The translations under genes were made by a program, and so were the position numbers. The notes beneath the pieces were generated by a model. It saw only the letters and a list, made by a program, of their open reading frames with translations, had not been told where the DNA came from and did no database searches. Positions 56,890 to 64,000 of a DNA stretch of 64,000 bases are shown piece by piece. Origin of the DNA: Yersinia intermedia. Its GTDB lineage: Bacteria > Pseudomonadota > Gammaproteobacteria > Enterobacterales > Enterobacteriaceae. How positions within the stretch are numbered: the stretch's first letter is position 1; each line of letters opens with the position of its first letter. The stretch covers positions 1,612,001-1,676,000 of the forward strand of contig NZ_LR134116.1 of assembly GCF_900635455.1 (NCBI RefSeq), in the 5' to 3' direction.

Positions 56890-57088
56890 TTGATTTTCTA
56901 TTACAGCGCGGGCTGTCTTGCCGTTGATATTACACTAAATGTTTCGAGTTGCAGGAAGGCGGCAAGCGATAGAGTCCCGATGAGTTGACGGGAGTCAATG
57001 ATTCGGGTGAAAGAGCGTAGCCAACGCACATGCGGCTTGAAGTATGACGGGTATAACCCGCAGTAGGTTATTGAAGGAGTTGTTGAAC

Positions 57089-58309
57089 GTGCATGCCAGT
57101 ACTCAACATGAAGAGAAGAACCGGACATCCCACGTTGGCTTGATCTTTATCCTTGGTTTGCTATCGATGCTAATGCCTCTGGCCATTGATATGTATTTGC
57201 CGAGTATGCCGATTATTGCACAAGAGTTTGGTGTCGAGAGCGGTGCGGTGCAGATGACCCTTAGCGCCTATGTACTGGGGTTCGCCATCGGGCAAATGTT
57301 CTATGGGCCAATGGCGGATAGCATTGGGCGCAAGCCGGTTATCTTTTGGGGTACGCTAATATTTGCGCTTGCAGGTATGGCCTGTGCCATGGCGCAATCA
57401 ATTGAACAACTGATTAACTTGCGTTTCCTGCATGGTTTGTCCGCTGCCGCCGCGAGTGTGGTGATTAATGCACTGATGCGCGATATGTTCACCAAAGATG
57501 ACTTCTCACGCATGATGTCTTTTGTGGTGTTAGTCATGACCATTGCACCCTTGCTGGCACCGATTATCGGTGGTGCATTGTTAGTGTGGTTTAGCTGGCA
57601 CGCTATTTTTTGGACGATGGCGGGTGCTGCATTGGTTGGTGCGATTCTGGTTGCACTGTTTATCAAAGAAACCTTGCCACGAGAGAAGCGGCAAAGGTTC
57701 CATTTGCGCACCACCATCGGTAATTTTGCTACGTTATTCCGCCATAAACGGGTACTGAGCTATATGCTCGCCAGCGGTTTTTCTTTTGCCGGTATGTTCT
57801 CATTCCTCAGTGCTGGTCCCTTTGTCTATATTGATTTAAATGGTGTTTCCCCGCAAAACTTTGGCTATTACTTTGCGTTGAATATCGTTTTCTTGTTCTT
57901 GATGACATTGATTAATAGCCGCAATGTACGCCGCTTCGGGGCGCTTAAAATGTTCCGATTTGGCATGCTAGTGCAATTTGTGATGGGTATCTGGCTGCTG
58001 GTGGTTTGCGCCACGGGTATGGGGTTCTGGGCGCTAGTATTGGGTGTCGCGGCTTATGTCGGTTGCATTTCCATGATCACTTCGAATGCTATGGCGGTCA
58101 TTTTGGATGACTTCCCACATATGGCCGGTACCGCCTCTTCTCTGGCAGGGACCTTACGCTTTGGTATTGGTGCGGTAGTGGGAACGCTGTTGTCGATGGC
58201 ACCTTCCCGTAGTGCCTGGCCGATGGTCAGCTCAATGGCATTTTGTATTATTGTTGCCATGCTGTTGTATCTTTATGCCAGTCGCCCACATAAAAACGCG
58301 GTGAAATAA
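57089..58309 (+). CDS. bcr: Bcr-type multidrug (bicyclomycin/sulfonamide) MFS efflux protein
   Basis: 406-aa DHA1-family drug:H+ antiporter with 12 membrane segments, very similar to E. coli Bcr ([52 protein letters not shown]). A GTG start at 57089 is chosen: GAAGGAG lies nine bases upstream, and the N-terminal length then fits. An open frame continues to an ATG at 57044 without a ribosome-binding site. It lies after rsuA, as in E. coli. Established role of the family is export of bicyclomycin and related compounds. Confidence 0.92.
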   Translation: MHASTQHEEKNRTSHVGLIFILGLLSMLMPLAIDMYLPSMPIIAQEFGVESGAVQMTLSAYVLGFAIGQMFYGPMADSIGRKPVIFWGTLIFALAGMACAMAQSIEQLINLRFLHGLSAAAASVVINALMRDMFTKDDFSRMMSFVVLVMTIAPLLAPIIGGALLVWFSWHAIFWTMAGAALVGAILVALFIKETLPREKRQRFHLRTTIGNFATLFRHKRVLSYMLASGFSFAGMFSFLSAGPFVYIDLNGVSPQNFGYYFALNIVFLFLMTLINSRNVRRFGALKMFRFGMLVQFVMGIWLLVVCATGMGFWALVLGVAAYVGCISMITSNAMAVILDDFPHMAGTASSLAGTLRFGIGAVVGTLLSMAPSRSAWPMVSSMAFCIIVAMLLYLYASRPHKNAVK

Positions 58310-58340
58310 CGGTAATCACACCCATTATCAAGGCTAAGCT

Positions 58341-58589
58341 ATGGGTGCTTATCCGTTAATGGTTGCAGCAGAAGGTGAAGGGCCGCCTGAGGGTGTTCCC
58401 TTTACCCCATTATTTATCGTCAGTTTATTTATTGCTCCCTTATTCGATTATTTCCCTCATTTATTCCCGTCAAAATCGCCCGAATTGCCACTTAAAAACG
58501 CGCAGTTCTTGCGCTCAATCAATATAGTAAGCATGCATATCATTATTTATTGCATAGTTATGATTGGCACCATATTGTTAACTTTTTGA
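58341..58589 (+). CDS. Hypothetical small membrane protein, 82 aa
   Basis: ATG 31 bases after bcr, with a weak AAGG upstream. Two hydrophobic segments (about 22-40 and 62-82) flank a Pro-rich loop. It is not present between bcr and yejG in E. coli, to my knowledge, and I do not recognise a family. Co-transcription with bcr is possible. Confidence 0.5.
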   Translation: MGAYPLMVAAEGEGPPEGVPFTPLFIVSLFIAPLFDYFPHLFPSKSPELPLKNAQFLRSINIVSMHIIIYCIVMIGTILLTF

Positions 58590-59064
58590 GCGTTCATATA
58601 AAAAATCGTCAATTGTGATTAACGCATTTTTATCAGATATTTCTGTCATCTAAACCGTTACGCGGATCCGTTAATCTATATATTTATCAATTAATTAATG
58701 TCATTCTGAGTCATAGAAATAACAGCTAATTGTTCGTTAAATGTAAAATTTTGACAGGCATTAAGTAATGGGTTTGCAAGAAAAATGGTTGAGATGGTCG
58801 CCATAAAGGTATAAATATAACGAAAAATGGGATCTAAATCTCAAACTGATAGTTTCAGTCTGATATGAAGGGCTGACGCGCGATTAAAAAAACAACACAA
58901 AAATGGCTTTGTTGGTTTTAAGTTTCTAAATTGTTATCAATGTTGTGTTTTGATGGGGGTTGAATCAGGCACAATGCCAACTTAACGGCTATAACTTTAA
59001 TGAGTGTGAGTCATTGTGGTGCTTTTGTAATTTTTTGATTTTTTATTTTTACTAGGAAAAACAC
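58590..59064. other. AT-rich region upstream of yejG (about 0.47 kb)
   Basis: No gene seen. An inverted repeat AAACTGA..TCAGTCT lies around 58853-58868. The rest is AT-rich with several possible -10 elements; AGGAAAA precedes yejG. Confidence 0.45.
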
Positions 59065-59412
59065 GTGAATAATATTCAACTTTCGGTAGTACATCGTCTG
59101 CCGCAAAGTTACCGTTGGTTATCTGGCTTTATCGGGGTCAAAGTTGAACCGATACCACTGACAACGATAGACGACAACAATAATAACCTTATGGGGCTGA
59201 AGTTACTCAGCCACGATGGTAGCGATGCGCAGCTTATCATGCAGCGGCTCCACCTCTCTCTACAAGAGATACAAGTGGATTCTGCGATAGTTGAGTGGGA
59301 AGGTGAACCTTGTCTATTTGTTCACACTCAAGATGAGAGTGCCACCATGTGCCGTTTGAAAGATGTCGGTGTTGCCATTGCCGAAACCCTGACCGCTTTG
59401 TATCCCTTCTGA
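59065..59412 (+). CDS. yejG: YejG conserved hypothetical protein
   Basis: 115-aa enterobacterial YejG (MNNIQLSVVHRLPQSYRWLS). Its place between bcr and the convergent yejF gene equals the E. coli order. Function is not established. A soluble protein without signal peptide. Confidence 0.92.
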   Translation: MNNIQLSVVHRLPQSYRWLSGFIGVKVEPIPLTTIDDNNNNLMGLKLLSHDGSDAQLIMQRLHLSLQEIQVDSAIVEWEGEPCLFVHTQDESATMCRLKDVGVAIAETLTALYPF

Positions 59413-59475
59413 TTCGCTATTGCGCGTTGGTCGGTATTTTGTGTCACGGTGCTTTGTTATGGCCGCAACCTGACC

Positions 59476-61077
59476 TCAATCTGACGAGTCCGCAAATTGT
59501 AACAATAGCTGAGTATACTGCTGTTGGGGCGCGGCAAATATGGCCTGACAGTCACCTTGCTCCACCACCTCGCCTTGCCTTAACACAATGACCTGATGGC
59601 AGAGTGAGCGCACTACCTGCAAATCATGGCTGATAAATAAATAGCTGAGCTGATAACGCTGCTGAAGGGATTTCAGCAACGCCAATATTTGTGCCTGTAC
59701 CGATTTATCCAATGAAGAGGTTGGCTCGTCGAGAATAAGCAACTGAGGTTGCAGGATCAGCGCACGGGCAATCGCAATACGTTGGCGCTGGCCACCAGAA
59801 AACTCGGTTGGATAGCGATAACGGGTGACCGGATCTAATCCCACTTCTTCCATCGCCTTGATCACCCGTTGTTCACGGTGCACGGCACTGAGTCTTTGAT
59901 GGACTTCCAGCCCTTCAGCAATGATCTGCTGGACATTCAGGCGTGGATTTAGCGCAGAGTAGGGGTCTTGAAATACCACCTGAATTCGGCTGCGATAGGG
60001 CAGCATCTGTTTAGGGGTAAACTTGTGTAATGGCTGCCCGCTAAACCAAATCTCACCCTTTGAGGGTAACAAACGCAGTAATGCCAACCCTGATGTACTT
60101 TTCCCTGAACCTGATTCACCCACTAAGCCAAGGCTCTCACCGGGATTAAGGGTAAAACTGAGATCTTTCAACGCATAGTGGTAATCGACTGTGCGCCGTA
60201 ATAAACCACGCTTGATAGGAAAGGCTACCTGTAGCCCTTTTACTTCAAGCAAAGGTTGTAGACCTGGCGTGAGGGGCAGTGGATCACCTTGTGGCTCGGC
60301 GTCTAATAATTGGCGTGTGTAGGGGTGTTGTGGGGTGCTAAACAGCGCCTGACGGCTATTCTGCTCCACCTTGCGGCCTTCACGCATCACTGCCACGTTA
60401 TCTGCCAATCTGCGCACGATATTCAGGTTATGGGTGATAAATAGCAAACTCATGCCCATCTCTTGCTTTAACTCTTTCAGCAAACTCAAAATCTGGGCTT
60501 GAACCGAAACATCCAGCGCAGTAGTCGGTTCATCGGCAATCAGTAATTTAGGTTGGGTCAATACCGCCATTGCGATCATCACCCGCTGGCGTTCTCCACC
60601 AGAAAGTTGATGGGGGAAATCGCCCAAACGCCCTTTGGCATTACGAATGCCCACGCGATCGAGACATTGAATAATCTCAACTCTGGCCGCCTCCCGGCGC
60701 ATACCGCGATGCAGTGACAACACTTCGGCCAACTGTTTTTCAATGGTGTGCAGGGGGTTAAGTGACACCATTGGCTCTTGAAAAATCATTGAAATCTGAT
60801 TGCCGCGCACTTGCCGCAGCGTTGGTTCATCAGCATGCAGCAGTGATTTCCCGGCAAACAAAATATCCCCGCCGGGATAGACCACCGGAGGTGAGGGCAG
60901 TAAACGCAATATCGACAGGGCCGTGACACTTTTGCCTGAACCCGATTCGCCAACCAGTGCCAGTGTCTCACCGGCATTGATTTGCAATGACAGCTCGCTG
61001 ACCACCTCGCGATCAATATTCGCCTGACGAAATGCAACACTGAGATTTTGAATATCCAGAAGTGGTAAGGTCGCCAT
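59476..61077 (-). CDS. yejF: YejF: double ATP-binding subunit of the Yej peptide/microcin C ABC importer
   Basis: 533-aa protein with two complete ABC ATPase domains (about 1-260 and 275-533). Walker A motifs are GESGSGKS (43-50 and near 323-330); signature motifs are LSGGERQRV and FSGGQRQRI; Walker B motifs are [12 protein letters not shown] and [12 protein letters not shown]. It energises YejABEF, which takes up oligopeptides and microcin C-type compounds. The start at 61077 is one base from the yejE stop; an ATG-type start at 61110 would overlap yejE. Confidence 0.95.
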   Translation of the reverse strand: MATLPLLDIQNLSVAFRQANIDREVVSELSLQINAGETLALVGESGSGKSVTALSILRLLPSPPVVYPGGDILFAGKSLLHADEPTLRQVRGNQISMIFQEPMVSLNPLHTIEKQLAEVLSLHRGMRREAARVEIIQCLDRVGIRNAKGRLGDFPHQLSGGERQRVMIAMAVLTQPKLLIADEPTTALDVSVQAQILSLLKELKQEMGMSLLFITHNLNIVRRLADNVAVMREGRKVEQNSRQALFSTPQHPYTRQLLDAEPQGDPLPLTPGLQPLLEVKGLQVAFPIKRGLLRRTVDYHYALKDLSFTLNPGESLGLVGESGSGKSTSGLALLRLLPSKGEIWFSGQPLHKFTPKQMLPYRSRIQVVFQDPYSALNPRLNVQQIIAEGLEVHQRLSAVHREQRVIKAMEEVGLDPVTRYRYPTEFSGGQRQRIAIARALILQPQLLILDEPTSSLDKSVQAQILALLKSLQQRYQLSYLFISHDLQVVRSLCHQVIVLRQGEVVEQGDCQAIFAAPQQQYTQLLLQFADSSD

Positions 61078-61078
61078 A

Positions 61079-62104
61079 TCAGTACACCTTGCTTGGGTCA
61101 AAGGCGTCACGTACTGCTTCGCCGATAAAGATCAACAGCGACAACAGCACTGCCAATACCAGGAATGCCGTGATGCCAAGCCAGGGAGCCTGAAGGTTAT
61201 TTTTGCCTTCTAATAGCAAACCGCCTAATGACGGTGACCCCATCGGCAGGCCAAAACCGAGGAAATCCAGTGACGTTAGCGTTGTTATCGAACCGCACAG
61301 GATAAAGGGCAGGAAGGTCAGTGTTGCCACCATGGCATTAGGCAGCATATGGCGCGACATAATAACCCGGTCACCCACCCCCATGGCCCGCGCTGCACGG
61401 ATGTAGTCATAATTTCGGGTGCGTAGAAATTCAGCCCGCACGACACCCACTAATCCCATCCAACCAAACAGCACGGTGATGGCTAACAGCCACCAAAAGT
61501 TGGGTTGGACGATACTGGACAGCAGAATCACTAAAAACAGTGTCGGCATCCCCGACCACACCTCGATAAACCGCTGACCCCACAAGTCAATTTTGCCGCC
61601 GTAATAACCTTGTACAGCGCCAGCACAAATACCAATGACGCTGGAGAACAGGGTTAATGTCAGGCCGAATAGCAGCGAGATACGAAAACCATAAATGACT
61701 TTGGCCAATACATCGCCGCCGGTACTGTCGGTACCCAGCAAGTTGGTGCGGCTAGGTGGTGAAGGGAAAGGGACATCGGTTGCAAAGTTGATGGTGTTAT
61801 TACTAAAGCGAATCGGTGCCCAGATAGCCCAGCCATTGTGATTAATTCGACCAATTACATAGGGGTCTTGATAATCTGCCGCAGTGGTTAAAATACCGCC
61901 AAAGGTCGATTCGCTATAATTAGTCATAAAGGGCATATAAATTCTACCCTGATAGTTCACCAGCAGTGGTTTGTCATTGGCAATCAGTTCGGCAAACAGG
62001 CTGATAATAAACAGTGTCAGGAAGATCCACAGTGACCAGTAGCCACGGCGATTATTACGAAAACGCGCCCAGCGGGCCTGATTAATAGCACTTAGCCGTA
62101 TCAT
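61079..62104 (-). CDS. yejE: YejE: permease subunit of the Yej importer
   Basis: 341-aa inner-membrane permease with an N-terminal membrane anchor, a periplasmic insert and a BPD transport domain; the EAA loop is near RAARAMGVGDRVIMSRHMLP (about 237-256). Overlaps the yejB stop at 62104 and is followed by yejF. Confidence 0.95.
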   Translation of the reverse strand: MIRLSAINQARWARFRNNRRGYWSLWIFLTLFIISLFAELIANDKPLLVNYQGRIYMPFMTNYSESTFGGILTTAADYQDPYVIGRINHNGWAIWAPIRFSNNTINFATDVPFPSPPSRTNLLGTDSTGGDVLAKVIYGFRISLLFGLTLTLFSSVIGICAGAVQGYYGGKIDLWGQRFIEVWSGMPTLFLVILLSSIVQPNFWWLLAITVLFGWMGLVGVVRAEFLRTRNYDYIRAARAMGVGDRVIMSRHMLPNAMVATLTFLPFILCGSITTLTSLDFLGFGLPMGSPSLGGLLLEGKNNLQAPWLGITAFLVLAVLLSLLIFIGEAVRDAFDPSKVY

Positions 62105-63204
62105 TATTGGCGGCCCTCAAAATCAATCCGTGGATCAACCAAGGTGTAGGTGATATCACTGAGGATATTCAGCAGTAAACCAATCAGGGTGAAAATATAA
62201 AGGGTGCCAAACATCACTGGATAATCGCGCTGCAAAGTGGCGTCATAGCCCAGTAGTCCTAGCCCATTGAGTGAGAACATCACTTCGATCAACAGTGAGC
62301 CGGTGAAAAACATACTGATAAAGGTGGCGGGGAAGCCTGCGATGACCAGCAACATGGCATTGCGGAATACATGGCGATACAGAATTTTTTCTTCGGGTAA
62401 CCCCTTGGCGCGCGCAGTAACGACATATTGTTTACGGATTTCATCAAGAAACGAGTTTTTAGTTAGCATCGTCAATGTGGCGAAACCGCCTATCACGGTA
62501 GCCAGTACCGGTAAGGTGATATGCCACAAGTAATCCGTTACTTTGCCGTACCACGGCAGGGTGTCAAAGTTACTGGAAACCAGCCCTCGCAGTGGGAATA
62601 GATCGAAATAACTGCCACCGGAAAACAGTACCACCAGTAAAATCGCAAACAGAAACGAAGGAATGGCGTACCCGATAATAATCAGCGTACTGCTCCAGGT
62701 ATCAAAGGCTGTGCCATTGCGCACCGCCTTTTTAATGCCTAAAGGGATCGAAACCAGATAAATAATCAGCGTGCTCCATAGCCCGAGTGAAATAGAAACC
62801 GGCAGGCTATGTTTCACTAACGACATGACTGATTCGCCCCGGAACAAACTGTCGCCAAAATCAAAGCGAACATAGCTCCATAGCATATCGAAATAGCGCT
62901 GGTGCAGCGGCTTGTCAAAACCAAAGCGTTGTTTGATTTCGGCAATGACTTCTGGGTCTAACCCACGTGAACCACGATAGTTGCTATCACCCACTTGTGC
63001 TGCATTGAGACCGACTTTGGCACCACCCAGCCCGCCATCACCGCCCCCAGCCGTAAATCCACTGGAGTGACCCAATTCGATATTGGCAATCGCCTGATCA
63101 ACTGGCCCGCCGGGCGCAATTTGGACGATAAAAAAGTTGATAGTAATAATTGCCCACAGCGTGGGAATAACCAGCAATAGTCGCCGTAACAGATATCCAC
63201 CCAC
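62104..63204 (-). CDS. yejB: YejB: permease subunit of the Yej importer
   Basis: 366-aa inner-membrane permease of the DppB/OppB type. It has an N-terminal membrane segment ([20 protein letters not shown], about 9-28), a Gly-rich periplasmic insert and the EAA loop near [20 protein letters not shown]. The start codon is GTG at 63204, nine bases after the yejA stop with GGGGG upstream. Confidence 0.94.
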   Translation of the reverse strand: MGGYLLRRLLLVIPTLWAIITINFFIVQIAPGGPVDQAIANIELGHSSGFTAGGGDGGLGGAKVGLNAAQVGDSNYRGSRGLDPEVIAEIKQRFGFDKPLHQRYFDMLWSYVRFDFGDSLFRGESVMSLVKHSLPVSISLGLWSTLIIYLVSIPLGIKKAVRNGTAFDTWSSTLIIIGYAIPSFLFAILLVVLFSGGSYFDLFPLRGLVSSNFDTLPWYGKVTDYLWHITLPVLATVIGGFATLTMLTKNSFLDEIRKQYVVTARAKGLPEEKILYRHVFRNAMLLVIAGFPATFISMFFTGSLLIEVMFSLNGLGLLGYDATLQRDYPVMFGTLYIFTLIGLLLNILSDITYTLVDPRIDFEGRQ

Positions 63205-63213
63205 AGCAGCCCC

Positions 63214-64000
63214 CTAGTGACGTTCTGTTGGCAGGCGAGCTGCCTTGTTGACATCAAACCACCAGCTATCGAACCCGAGCGAATAGGTGGGGCGGTCTGC
63301 CGGCATCGAGAATTTATCCCAATAGGCAAAGCGGGCATGATTGGAGTACCACATCGGAATCATCAGGTAGTTCCAAGTCAACACCCGATCAAGTGCCCGG
63401 CCAAGGGACTGTAACGCCTCAGGCTGGTCCTGATGTTTGATAATCTCAGCAATCAATTGGTCAATAGCCGGATCTTTAATACCTGAAGAATTATAACTAG
63501 AGTCGATATAAGCCGAGCTCCACCAGATTTGCAGATTTGGGCTAGGGTAGGGGAAGGCACTGTAAACTGTCGGGATCATATCGTAATCCCGACTGCGCAG
63601 GCGGTTAACAAACTGAGAACTGTCAACTTCGCGAATATTCATGGTAATGCCCAAACGCTGCAAATTATGCTTAAACGGTTGAACATATTGGAAGTTACTG
63701 CCACTGAGTAACAGCAATTCAAACACAAAAGGCTTACCGGTTTTACTGTTAACCAATTGCTGGTTTTTCACTTCCCAGCCTGCTTCGCTGAGTAGTTCAC
63801 GCGCTTTTAACAGATTATCCCGCGAATCGCCGCTGCCATCGGTTTGAGGTGGCAGATAAATCTGCGTGAACACCTCTGGTGGTACTTTGCCCTTCAACGG
63901 AGCCAGCCAAGCCAGTTCAGCGCTATCTGGATAACCTTTTGCCGCATATTCAGTATTTTGGAAGAAGCTATTGGTACGCTGATAGCTATTGAAATAGAAG
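63214..64000 (-). CDS. yejA: YejA: substrate-binding protein of the Yej importer (5' part outside window)
   Basis: Partial. About 262 C-terminal residues of a roughly 600-aa periplasmic solute-binding protein of the DppA/OppA class. The frame stays open to the window edge (YFNSYQRTNSFFQNTEYA at the right border), so the gene continues beyond 64000. Blocks such as PPEVFTQIYLPPQTD, RELLSEAGW and MIPTVYSAFPYPSPNLQIWW match E. coli YejA. It delivers peptides or microcin C to YejBEF. Confidence 0.93.
   Translation of the reverse strand, partial: FYFNSYQRTNSFFQNTEYAAKGYPDSAELAWLAPLKGKVPPEVFTQIYLPPQTDGSGDSRDNLLKARELLSEAGWEVKNQQLVNSKTGKPFVFELLLLSGSNFQYVQPFKHNLQRLGITMNIREVDSSQFVNRLRSRDYDMIPTVYSAFPYPSPNLQIWWSSAYIDSSYNSSGIKDPAIDQLIAEIIKHQDQPEALQSLGRALDRVLTWNYLMIPMWYSNHARFAYWDKFSMPADRPTYSLGFDSWWFDVNKAARLPTERH

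Overview
The window looks like chromosome of an enteric bacterium, most probably a Yersinia. The right-hand 14 kb has the conserved Enterobacterales order tRNA-Pro(GGG), yejM, yejL / yejK, rplY, radD(yejH) / rsuA, bcr, yejG / yejF, yejE, yejB, yejA. The left 50 kb is a patchwork of catabolic, surface and decayed mobile segments. The genus call is inference; it rests on an omptin very close to Pla, the pectin-type genes and the mosaic layout. I cannot name the species.

Region by region. (1) 85-4167: three-gene operon for rhamnogalacturonan/pectin fragments (GPH transporter, GH105 unsaturated glycuronyl hydrolase, cytoplasmic GH28). (2) 4.2-12.1 kb: loosely packed single genes (DJ-1/PfpI protein, PRISE-type reductase, exported DUF4432 epimerase-like protein, DUF1622 protein, small lipoprotein, AI-2E permease) with a rotted IS2-like transposase. 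(3) 13.0-17.6 kb: major pilin, usher and tip adhesin, but no chaperone gene. (4) 18.5-32.7 kb: a glutamate catabolic island using the methylaspartate pathway. It holds AdoCbl-dependent glutamate mutase (GlmS, GlmE, reactivase GlmL), methylaspartate ammonia-lyase, a class I fumarase that is likely the mesaconase, an AtuA-like/DUF4387 pair of unknown role, a dicarboxylate/amino-acid symporter, a LysR regulator and three cobalamin genes (SUMT, PduX kinase, CobO adenosyltransferase). (5) 32.9-39.2 kb: tRNA-Thr(TGT), ampH, a second GPH transporter behind a KdgR-like operator, a metallo-hydrolase, and a chemoreceptor with a sigma-28-type promoter. (6) 39.5-41.7 kb: omptin protease beside prophage scraps, including an SOS-controlled dinI-like gene and a repressor fragment. 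(7) 41.9-46.9 kb: beta-glucoside PTS operon with its RpiR-type regulator, and a periplasmic alpha-carbonic anhydrase. (8) 47.0-50.2 kb: more prophage debris (transglycosylase and tail-fibre-assembly fragments) carrying a second tip-adhesin gene next to tRNA-Pro. (9) 50.2-64.0 kb: conserved backbone ending inside yejA.

The genes form a plant- and gut-nutrient picture: pectin fragments, aryl-beta-glucosides and glutamate as carbon sources, plus surface factors (fimbriae, omptin, chemoreceptor). The least explained items are the AtuA-like/DUF4387 pair, which sits where a citramalate-consuming enzyme would be expected, the fimbrial operon without a chaperone, and a second adhesin gene that shares both protein and upstream DNA with that operon.
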